Shown: piece after piece, positions 1 through 4,577 of the stretch | How the letters are laid out: every line of letters starts with the position of its first letter | How positions within the stretch are numbered: the first letter of the stretch is position 1 | Source of the DNA: Candidatus Cloacimonadota bacterium | GTDB lineage: Bacteria > Cloacimonadota > Cloacimonadia > Cloacimonadales > Cloacimonadaceae | DNA: 5,565 nucleotides | NCBI GenBank assembly: GCA_012519465.1 | Contig: JAAYQD010000222.1 | Span: forward strand, 1 to 5,565 | Direction of reading: 5' to 3' | Notes under the pieces: model-generated | What the model was told of the DNA's origin: nothing | What the model saw: the letters and a program-made list of their open reading frames with translations, nothing else | Databases searched by the model: none | Position numbers and translations under genes: made by a program

Positions 1-988
1 TCGTGCGCTTTTCTTTTAATCTGGGGTTATATTCGCTGAGAAAGGTTTCATAAAAGTGCACGATGGGGTCACTGCCTTTACCCTCGGCATCAAAACTCTG
101 CATGATTTTTTCAATTTCTGTATTAAAAAGAATATCCACAACACCTTGAATCAACACATCAATACTTTGGGGCCGTTCTTCATAATCAATGAATTTAAAG
201 ATGCTTTTCAAGATGCCCAAGGAATTAGGGATGTGTGAATTAATAAGCCTGCTATCAAAATTTTCTTCTTTGCTACGGGTGCGAGCGACAAAGATGCCAT
301 AGGTGAGAGTTTGGGCAAAGAGATCAGCAAAGTCCTTCAGTTTCAGGTCGTGAATCAATGTGTCCTTGAATGCTTCATAGAACTCCAGCAATGCTTGTAT
401 ATATTTGGTTTCCTTATTATTATCCAATTCGAAAATGATTTGCTCCTTCAAATAGCGAGTGTGCTTGGCAAGGGCATCGGCAAGGCTTTGGGGGTCGGTA
501 ATGGCTGGTAGGGAAAAGCTGAAATAGTGCTGGAACAAATCGGCAAACTCATCCACATTGGCCACAGGGGGCGGCACATTCATTTGAGTGGCATTGATAG
601 GACTGGCTATGGTGACGCTTTTTTTAAAAACGCCATGCTGAAAAAGCCAAAATTCGTAGAAATTGGTGAGGATTAGGTTGGCTATGCCATTGCGGTAGCG
701 TTTTAGTTGCCCGCTCTCTGCGATGGGGCCGAGATTGTAAGTTTCCGGTTTTTTGGCTTCTATATAGCCCGTAATGCGGTTGCTCCCATCCCGGATACAA
801 AAATCAGGGTTCCCCGCTTCCATGGGTTTGGGCAATACGGTTACATTACAGTTTTTGATATTGTTTATCTCAGCATAAGCTTTTATTAGCTCTTCAAGGC
901 ATCCGTAAAAGGATTCTTCTGTGGCATCTTGTCTATTGATGATATCTTGCAAATCTTTTATGTATTTTGTGAGGGCTCTTTTTAGCAT
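1..988 (-). CDS. Type IIG/ISP restriction-modification enzyme, N-terminal part (partial, runs off left edge)
   Basis: The frame is open for 329 codons from ATG 988 to the window edge, with no stop. The protein should cut unmethylated foreign DNA and methylate host DNA with one polypeptide. Residues 1-115 match the nuclease domain of type ISP/IIG enzymes: E24 in a TEESFY segment, P61-D62, E77-A78-K79 (GYIEAKKPE), then Q94 and Y98 of the QxxxY motif and NLILTNFYEF. These form a complete PD-(D/E)xK set. Residues 210-236 hold the connector signature FADLFAQTLTYGIFVAR, and 307-322 read DPIVHFYETFLSEYNP. In this family that segment directly precedes GVxYTP, the start of the N6-adenine methyltransferase, which must lie outside the window with the target-recognition domain. 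Family members usually have about 1,000 residues or more, so only a third or less is visible. GGAGGA eight bases upstream supports the start. The gene is AT-richer than the pump gene. The specificity cannot be read. The family call rests on remembered motifs, not a search. Confidence 0.88.
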   Translation of the reverse strand, partial: MLKRALTKYIKDLQDIINRQDATEESFYGCLEELIKAYAEINNIKNCNVTVLPKPMEAGNPDFCIRDGSNRITGYIEAKKPETYNLGPIAESGQLKRYRNGIANLILTNFYEFWLFQHGVFKKSVTIASPINATQMNVPPPVANVDEFADLFQHYFSFSLPAITDPQSLADALAKHTRYLKEQIIFELDNNKETKYIQALLEFYEAFKDTLIHDLKLKDFADLFAQTLTYGIFVARTRSKEENFDSRLINSHIPNSLGILKSIFKFIDYEERPQSIDVLIQGVVDILFNTEIEKIMQSFDAEGKGSDPIVHFYETFLSEYNPRLKEKRT

Positions 989-996
989 TTCCACGA

Positions 997-1002
997 TCCT
1001 CC
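997..1002 (-). promoter_or_regulatory. Ribosome binding site of the restriction-modification gene
   Basis: On the minus strand this reads GGAGGA, eight bases before ATG 988. It is a strong Shine-Dalgarno sequence and fixes the start of the left-edge gene. Confidence 0.8.
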
Positions 1003-1024
1003 AGCTTTTTTCTTGGCTAAAACA

Positions 1025-1052
1025 AGGATAGAATAGAGTGCAAAACAGTCAA
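1025..1052 (-). promoter_or_regulatory. Predicted sigma-70-like promoter of the restriction-modification gene
   Basis: On the minus strand TTGACT (1047-1052) and TATCCT (1025-1030) are separated by 16 bp. They match TTGACA in 5 of 6 and TATAAT in 4 of 6 positions. Transcription would start near 1018, giving a leader of about 30 nt that contains the GGAGGA site. The prediction is by eye only. Confidence 0.5.
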
Positions 1053-1087
1053 CAATAATTATTAGATCGCCCCCTCCTTCCCTGTTA

Positions 1088-1135
1088 ACCACCCTTGTCT
1101 CTCCTTTGTCTCGGCAAGGGTGAGACAAGGGTGGT
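1088..1135. repeat. Long palindrome 1 (14-bp perfect arms, extended hairpin)
   Basis: The arms at 1088-1101 (ACCACCCTTGTCTC) and 1122-1135 are perfect reverse complements. After one T/T mismatch (1102/1121), a second stem of six pairs (1103-1108 with 1115-1120, one of them G-U) continues inward to a six-base loop. The whole element can fold into a nearly continuous 20-bp hairpin. No T-run follows on either side, so a simple intrinsic terminator is unlikely. Confidence 0.8.
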
Positions 1136-1147
1136 ACAAGGGAGGCT
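1115..1147 (+). repeat. 11-bp tandem direct repeat, three units
   Basis: CAAGGGTGAGA, CAAGGGTGGTA and CAAGGGAGGCT follow each other without gaps from 1115, 1126 and 1137. A further CAAGGG sits at 1154. The left arm of palindrome 1 carries similar 11-bp units on the other strand (GAGACAAAGGA, GAGACAAGGGT). The hairpin may therefore have arisen by inverted duplication of this short repeat. Confidence 0.6.
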
Positions 1148-1189
1148 AATGGGCAAGGGCGGGGTGGTGACACACACCTTGCCCATTAG
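1146..1189. repeat. Palindrome 2 (13-bp perfect arms)
   Basis: CTAATGGGCAAGG at 1146-1158 is perfectly complementary to 1177-1189, with an 18-base G-rich then CA-rich loop. Its right end (TTAG, 1186-1189) is shared with the outer arm of palindrome 3, so the two hairpins cannot both form in full. Confidence 0.8.
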
Positions 1190-1260
1190 ATACCGTTGTG
1201 ATGTGGTTGCCTCTCCCAGCAAACCGCTGGGTATCACAACGGCATCACAAGCGCATCTAA
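1186..1260. repeat. Palindrome 3 (nested three-part inverted repeat)
   Basis: Three nested arm pairs are visible: TTAGAT 1186-1191 with 1255-1260, CCGTTGTGAT 1193-1202 with 1233-1242, and CCCAGC 1215-1220 with GCTGGG 1226-1231 around a five-base loop. The right side also holds a short direct repeat (ATCACAA at 1233 and 1244). The nesting suggests a structured RNA or a mobile palindromic unit rather than protein coding. Confidence 0.7.
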
Positions 1261-1327
1261 CAGGAGAGCAAGTGGGAGGGGCGTGCAAAAAGGGGTAAAA
1301 AAAGTTATGAAAAAGCGCAGGAAAGAC

Positions 1328-1355
1328 TTGTTTTTAGTGGGCATTCATATATTAT
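1328..1355 (+). promoter_or_regulatory. Predicted promoter of the metal-resistance operon
   Basis: TTGTTT (1328-1333) and TATTAT (1350-1355) are 16 bp apart. The -10 matches TATAAT in 5 of 6 positions, while the -35 is weak (3 of 6). The -10 overlaps the operator palindrome, as expected for an ArsR-family repressor that blocks RNA polymerase. Transcription would start near 1362. Confidence 0.45.
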
Positions 1356-1374
1356 ATGAATATATACTCATATA
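1353..1374. promoter_or_regulatory. Predicted ArsR/SmtB-type operator (10-2-10 palindrome)
   Basis: TATATGAATA, then TA, then TACTCATATA form a 10-2-10 inverted repeat with one mismatch per arm. SmtB, CadC and ZiaR operators are AT-rich 12-2-12 repeats with the same TGAA...TTCA-like core. An overlapping perfect repeat, ATTCATAT/ATATGAAT (1343-1350 and 1354-1361), gives a possible second half-site arrangement. The site covers the predicted transcription start. Metal binding by the adjacent sensor would be expected to release it. Confidence 0.65.
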
Positions 1375-1375
1375 T

Positions 1376-1379
1376 GGAG
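1376..1379 (+). promoter_or_regulatory. Ribosome binding site deciding the repressor start
   Basis: GGAG (within GGAGAGA) lies six bases before GTG 1386. Neither in-frame ATG upstream (1356, 1374) has a comparable site, so GTG is the preferred start. Confidence 0.55.
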
Positions 1380-1385
1380 AGAATA

Positions 1386-1745
1386 GTGAGCGAGACCACG
1401 CAATGTAAGATGATAAGTGCAGATCAAAAGAAGAATCTGCAAGACAGGCTGCCCTCCTTGGAGGTGTTGCAGCGTTTGAGTGAATTCTTTGGGGTGTTTG
1501 CCGATGAAACCAGGCTGAAGATACTGTTTTTCCTCAGCCAGCAAGAGTTGTGTGTGGCGGATCTTGCCACGCTTACCCAGATGGGGCAATCTGCCATTTC
1601 CCATCAATTGAAGGTATTGCGGCTCACGCGATTGGTGAAATATCGCAAAGAGAAAACCAGCATCTTTTATTCTTTGGATGACGATCACATCCACTCTGTA
1701 TTTGAGGTGGCGATGGAACACATCTTGGAAGGAGACAGAAAATGA
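1386..1745 (+). CDS. ArsR/SmtB-family metal-sensing repressor (Zn/Cd/Co-type)
   Basis: This is a winged-helix repressor of about 119 residues, the usual family size. It likely binds the operator just upstream and lets go when metal accumulates. Counting from GTG 1386, the recognition helix-turn-helix is at 60-79 (LATLTQMGQSAISHQLKVLR), followed by the wing (RLVKYRKEKTSIFYSL). All four alpha-5 ligands of SmtB are conserved: D99, H101, H112 and E115. The alpha-3 ELCVAD segment keeps C56 and D59, but the second cysteine of CadC/ArsR (CxC) is alanine, and one cysteine (C7) lies near the N terminus. This favours zinc, possibly also cadmium or cobalt, over arsenite. ATG 1356 and ATG 1374 are in frame but have no Shine-Dalgarno, and 1356 lies inside the operator. 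GTG 1386 has GGAG six bases upstream, and ATG 1410 is a weaker alternative. The stop overlaps the pump's ATG by 4 bp (ATGA), indicating one operon with translational coupling. Confidence 0.88.
   Translation: MSETTQCKMISADQKKNLQDRLPSLEVLQRLSEFFGVFADETRLKILFFLSQQELCVADLATLTQMGQSAISHQLKVLRLTRLVKYRKEKTSIFYSLDDDHIHSVFEVAMEHILEGDRK
1729..1734 (+). promoter_or_regulatory. Ribosome binding site of the metal ATPase
   Basis: AAGGAG lies inside the last codons of the repressor gene, seven bases before ATG 1742. With the 4-bp ATGA overlap it supports coupled translation of the two genes. Confidence 0.75.
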
Positions 1746-3802
1746 CGACCCGTGAATATGACATCCACAATCTGGATTGTGCCCATTGTGGCATTAAGAT
1801 AGAAGACGGCGTGAGCAGCATGCCGGGAGTGCATAGTGTCCAGCTTGATTTTGTGAATAAACGCCTGATTGTGAGCTTTCAGGAAGGCGTGGAAAACGCT
1901 CTGGAGCGCTTGAACCACCTTGCCGATTCCATAGAACCGGGAGTTACCATCACCGATAAGGGAGCCCAGGAGGAGATAAACAAATGGGATTGGGGCTTTT
2001 GGCTGCCTTTGGCGGTGGGGGTGGTGATCGTAATCTTGAACATGCTATTGGGCACATCCGGCTGGCTGAAGATAGCCTTGGGCGTGGGTGCATGGCTGTT
2101 GGTGGGGCATCGCGTGGCGATCTCCGCCATCAAATCCATAGGTAGGGGACAGGTATTTTCGGAGCATTTTCTGATGAGCATTGCCACCATCGGCGCCCTC
2201 GTGCTGCAGGAATATACAGAAGCTGCAGCAGTGATGGTGCTGTATGAAATAGGACAATGGCTGGAATCCTTGGCAGTGGCAAAATCGCGCTCTTCCATCA
2301 AAGGCATCCTGGCGATCAAACCGGAGAAGGCGCATCTGGTGACGGAAGAAGGCACCAAAGATTTGCCATTGGGCGAAGTGCAGGTGGGCGATAGGCTGCT
2401 GGTGTATCCCGGAGAGCGGGTGCCCCTGGATGGAGTGGTGACCAAGGGTAATTCTGCCCTGGATACCTCTACCCTCACGGGCGAGGCAATTCCCCTGCCG
2501 GTGAGAGAGGAAGATGCCATTTTGGCAGGAGTATTGAACCTGGATGGCCTCCTGGAGATGGAGGTGAAATCCGTGGATGCAGAGAGCACCGTGAGCCGTA
2601 TTTTGCAATTGATAGAAAACGCCGGAGCCCGAAAGTCTCAAAACGAGAAATTTATCACCCGTTTTGCCAGTTATTACACACCGTCTGTGGTGGGGGCTGC
2701 GCTCTTGGTGTTTCTAATCCCCGTGCTGATGGGCTATCCAGCCAATGTGTGGCTGCATCGGGCGCTGGTGTTTTTGATCGTGAGCTGTCCCTGTGCCCTG
2801 GTGATCTCGGTGCCGCTATCCTATTACGTGGGGATTGGCAAGGCGGCGCGCAAGGGAATCATCTTCAAAGGCAGCGTGTACCTGGATACGATGCGGCGGC
2901 TGAAGGCAATGGTTTTTGACAAAACTGGAACGCTCACCACCGGCAATCTGAAGATAGAAAAGCTCTTGGCTCCCGATGGGGTAGACCCTGCAGAGCTGAT
3001 CGATACCATCTATAAAAGCGAATACACCTCCAACCATCCCTTTGCCAAAGCGGTTTTGAGCACCTATACGGCGGATTATGACGGCAAAATGGTGAATGCC
3101 TATTCCGAATATTCCGGCAAAGGCGTGTTGATGCTGTATGGCGAGGATAGGATGATAGTGGGTTCCGCCGCCTTTTTGGATGAACATGGCTTTGTGGGGC
3201 TGATTGACGCAGGGGAAACCAGCGTGGTGCATGCCGCCAAGAACGATATCTATCTGGGATGCATGTGCTTCTCTGACGAGATTCGCCCCGGAATGAAAGA
3301 GGCCTTGGACAGCCTGCGCAAGCGCGGAATCAAGCGCATGGTGATGCTATCCGGAGATAGGGAAGCCAAAGCCCGTGCCATCAGTGAAGAACTGGGCTTG
3401 GATGCTTGGGCGGCAGAGCTGTTGCCCCAAGAGAAGATAGACAGGCTGGAAGAGATTATGGATCAGACGGATGGCTTGGTGGCATATACCGGCGAGGGGA
3501 TGAACGATGCCCCAGCCCTTGCCAGAGCGGATCTGGGGATTGCCATGGGACAAATAGGCAACCCGGCATCCATTGAAACAGCGGATGTGGTGCTCTTGAA
3601 CGACCGTCCCCAACAACTGGTGGCGGCTTGGGATCAGGCACAAAGAACCCATAACACGGTGACGCAGAATATTCTCTTGGCATTAGGCGTAAAGGTATTG
3701 GTGATGGCATTGGGTGTGAGCGGCGTGAGCGGCCTGTGGGAAGCTATCATAGCGGATGTGGGGGTGACGCTGTTGGCGGTATTGAATGCGACGCGGAGGT
3801 GA
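1742..3802 (+). CDS. P1B-2-type Zn2+/Cd2+/Pb2+-exporting ATPase
   Basis: This inner-membrane pump of 686 residues uses ATP to expel divalent soft metals from the cytoplasm. An N-terminal HMA domain (about 1-70) carries the D12-C13-A14-H15-C16 metal motif. Membrane segments lie near 84-105, 108-125, 142-157, 159-178, 311-331, 337-362, 641-660 and 663-683. Segment six holds the C349-P350-C351 transport site. The actuator loop has T246-G247-E248, the phosphorylation site is D393 in DKTGTLTTG, the nucleotide domain has H432-P433, and SGDR is at 537-540. K651 in segment seven and D672-V-G674 in segment eight are the P1B-2 markers for zinc-group metals, as in ZntA. The length is slightly below ZntA/CadA (about 730). 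AAGGAG seven bases upstream supports ATG 1742. One oddity is the hinge motif, which reads TGEGMNDAP (583-591) instead of GDGxNDxP. The gene is co-transcribed with the sensor upstream. I leave the symbol blank because zntA and cadA cannot be told apart here. Confidence 0.95.
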   Translation: MTTREYDIHNLDCAHCGIKIEDGVSSMPGVHSVQLDFVNKRLIVSFQEGVENALERLNHLADSIEPGVTITDKGAQEEINKWDWGFWLPLAVGVVIVILNMLLGTSGWLKIALGVGAWLLVGHRVAISAIKSIGRGQVFSEHFLMSIATIGALVLQEYTEAAAVMVLYEIGQWLESLAVAKSRSSIKGILAIKPEKAHLVTEEGTKDLPLGEVQVGDRLLVYPGERVPLDGVVTKGNSALDTSTLTGEAIPLPVREEDAILAGVLNLDGLLEMEVKSVDAESTVSRILQLIENAGARKSQNEKFITRFASYYTPSVVGAALLVFLIPVLMGYPANVWLHRALVFLIVSCPCALVISVPLSYYVGIGKAARKGIIFKGSVYLDTMRRLKAMVFDKTGTLTTGNLKIEKLLAPDGVDPAELIDTIYKSEYTSNHPFAKAVLSTYTADYDGKMVNAYSEYSGKGVLMLYGEDRMIVGSAAFLDEHGFVGLIDAGETSVVHAAKNDIYLGCMCFSDEIRPGMKEALDSLRKRGIKRMVMLSGDREAKARAISEELGLDAWAAELLPQEKIDRLEEIMDQTDGLVAYTGEGMNDAPALARADLGIAMGQIGNPASIETADVVLLNDRPQQLVAAWDQAQRTHNTVTQNILLALGVKVLVMALGVSGVSGLWEAIIADVGVTLLAVLNATRR

Positions 3803-3822
3803 GGTGGCTTGCTTTTTTTAAC

Positions 3823-3909
3823 CACGAATTACACGAATAGACACGAATTTTAGGCTAACTACCGTTCGCTTTTAATATAATATCCACAAAAAGCACGAAT
3901 ATACACGAA
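3823..3909 (+). repeat. Spaced CACGAA(T) repeat, five copies
   Basis: CACGAA occurs at 3823, 3832, 3842, 3894 and 3904, and the first four copies are followed by T. Spacing is 9, 10 and then 10 bp within two clusters, separated by an AT-rich stretch. From memory, similar CACGAA-type intergenic repeats occur in many environmental genomes, where they are dispersed and have no known function. The element starts 21 bp after the pump stop. Confidence 0.65.
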
Positions 3910-3911
3910 AA

Positions 3912-3923
3912 GGGGCCTGCCCC
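3912..3923. repeat. Short GC palindrome
   Basis: GGGGC (3912-3916) and GCCCC (3919-3923) flank a 2-base centre. A true hairpin would have to open the inner pair. No T-run follows, so termination of the pump transcript here is only a possibility. Confidence 0.45.
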
Positions 3924-3938
3924 TGTTCACTGTCCCAT

Positions 3939-3951
3939 GCGGCGAAGCCGC
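3939..3951. repeat. Small GC hairpin GCGGC-GAA-GCCGC
   Basis: Five-base arms (3939-3943 and 3947-3951) enclose a GAA loop and are followed by a C-run rather than a T-run. It resembles the short GC hairpins of dispersed intergenic repeats. It could slow RNA polymerase behind the pump gene, which has no standard terminator of its own. Confidence 0.5.
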
Positions 3952-3955
3952 CCCC

Positions 3956-3990
3956 CTGGCCTCTGGTCTCTGGCCTCTAACCCCTAAAAC
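3956..3990 (+). repeat. 7-bp tandem repeat, five degenerate units
   Basis: CTGGCCT, CTGGTCT, CTGGCCT, CTAACCC and CTAAAAC follow each other in perfect 7-bp phase. The first three units are nearly identical and the last two have drifted. The position directly after the hairpin at 3939-3951 suggests one composite intergenic repeat. Confidence 0.5.
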
Positions 3991-4013
3991 AGAATGTGTA
4001 AATATTAATTTCC

Positions 4014-4041
4014 TTGACATATTGCCGTCATCCGGCATAGT
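4014..4041 (+). promoter_or_regulatory. Predicted promoter for the 90-residue protein gene
   Basis: A perfect TTGACA (4014-4019) is followed after 16 bp by CATAGT (4036-4041), which matches TATAAT in 4 of 6 positions. A small inverted repeat, GCCG/CGGC (4024-4027 and 4033-4036), lies in the spacer and could bind a regulator. Transcription would start near 4048, leaving a leader of nearly 190 nt before ATG 4236. TATAAA at 4055-4060 is an alternative -10 but has no -35 at the right distance. Confidence 0.45.
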
Positions 4042-4085
4042 GGTATTTACTTTGTATAAAAAATCAAAATTAACGTGTCATTATT

Positions 4086-4214
4086 ATGATGCACATTAGG
4101 GTTCCGCATTCCGGGGGTCTGCTGGATACAATGGACTACCGCAGGTTTTGCGGGTATTATAGGGGTAACAACCCTGTTTATTTTGAAAAGACGAAGGCAC
4201 AGCCATGCGTCTGA
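4086..4214 (+). other. Structured 5' leader or 42-codon upstream ORF
   Basis: Between the predicted promoter and the 90-residue gene lie three small hairpins in a row: CCGCA/TGCGG around 4139-4153, GGGGT-AACA-ACCCT at 4162-4175, and AGACG/CGTCT at 4189-4212 with an inner GGC-ACA-GCC. The same stretch is open for 42 codons from ATG 4086 to TGA 4212-4214, 21 bases before the downstream ATG. That ORF has no Shine-Dalgarno before ATG 4086 or the internal ATG 4131, and I recognise nothing in it. A regulatory leader RNA or a small leader peptide is possible. It matches no riboswitch I know. Neither reading is proven. Confidence 0.35.
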
Positions 4215-4222
4215 ATAATTAA

Positions 4223-4227
4223 AGAGG
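4223..4227 (+). promoter_or_regulatory. Ribosome binding site of the 90-residue protein gene
   Basis: AGAGG lies eight bases before ATG 4236. This is the only clear translation signal in the spacer and supports the start of the small gene. Confidence 0.65.
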
Positions 4228-4235
4228 TTTGCAAG

Positions 4236-4508
4236 ATGAAGTATACTTTGGATGATGGTAGCACGATAGATTTGAACCGTGTGAAGTTCGTATCCAAGAT
4301 CTGGGATTCCAGTGGTGAGAATATGATGTTAAATCCTTACAAGGTGGGCTTTACCCTGAGGGTGAAGGGCAAGGATGATGTTGAAATAGCGGTTCCCTAT
4401 CAGTTTTCAGAATGGGGTCAAGCAAAGATCAAGATCAAACAAAAGCGGGCAGAGCTGGTGGATAAAATAAGACAGTGCAATCCCCGCTTTGTGGATGAGA
4501 GTAGTTAA
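4236..4508 (+). CDS. Small acidic/basic protein of unknown function (90 residues)
   Basis: I do not recognise a named family. The protein is complete, soluble-looking, and has no signal peptide or membrane segment. Residues 1-60 look like alternating beta strands (LDDGSTIDLNRVKFVSKIWD, then KVGFTLRVKGKDDVEIAVPY). Residues 61-90 look helical and charged, with several lysines (WGQAKIKIKQKRAELVDKIRQ). A beta-rich half followed by one helix resembles many small PH-like or housekeeping single-domain proteins, but that is a fold impression only. Evidence that the gene is real comes from the AGAGG site, its own TTGACA promoter and a terminator 19 bp past the stop. It is transcribed alone, so the neighbours do not suggest a function. 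It ends facing the secreted-protein gene. Confidence 0.75.
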   Translation: MKYTLDDGSTIDLNRVKFVSKIWDSSGENMMLNPYKVGFTLRVKGKDDVEIAVPYQFSEWGQAKIKIKQKRAELVDKIRQCNPRFVDESS

Positions 4509-4526
4509 CCACTTATCATCAATAAT

Positions 4527-4563
4527 AAAAAAAGCCCCGAAGAGAAATCCCCGGGGCTTTTTT
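4527..4563. terminator. Bidirectional intrinsic terminator
   Basis: A-rich bases 4527-4533 and GCCCCG (4534-4539) pair with CGGGGC (4552-4557) and TTTTTT (4558-4563), leaving a 12-base loop. On the plus strand the T-run ends the 90-residue gene. On the minus strand the A-run becomes the T-run that ends the convergent gene, whose stop is at 4578. Confidence 0.92.
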
Positions 4564-4577
4564 AGTATGTTTAGGTT

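Noticed and set aside
56..511. Two 60-66 codon plus-strand frames opposite the restriction enzyme
   Set aside because: They lie within the continuous minus-strand frame with restriction-enzyme signatures and lack convincing start signals.
1088..1135. Intrinsic terminator for a flanking gene
   Set aside because: Both flanking genes are transcribed away from this region and no T-run follows the stem.
1088..1260. CRISPR array or integron attachment site
   Set aside because: The units are not identical repeats with regular unique spacers, no cas or integrase gene is present, and the palindromes differ from one another.
982..1298. Open frames of about 60-67 codons on both strands in the palindrome region
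   Set aside because: They overlap each other, have no ribosome binding sites, and are explained by the inverted repeats, which keep both strands free of stops. Their products are low-complexity and match nothing I know.
1879..2589. 236-codon open frame antisense to the metal ATPase
   Set aside because: The plus strand encodes an unmistakable P1B ATPase with all domains in order. The antisense frame is serine/proline-rich and reflects codon bias of the real gene.
3803..3820. T-run after the pump gene as an intrinsic terminator
   Set aside because: Seven T bases (3813-3819) are present, but I find no stable GC stem immediately before them.
4080..4220. tRNA, tmRNA or known riboswitch
   Set aside because: The three hairpins do not form a cloverleaf, there is no CCA end or tag-peptide layout, and I recognise no conserved riboswitch core.
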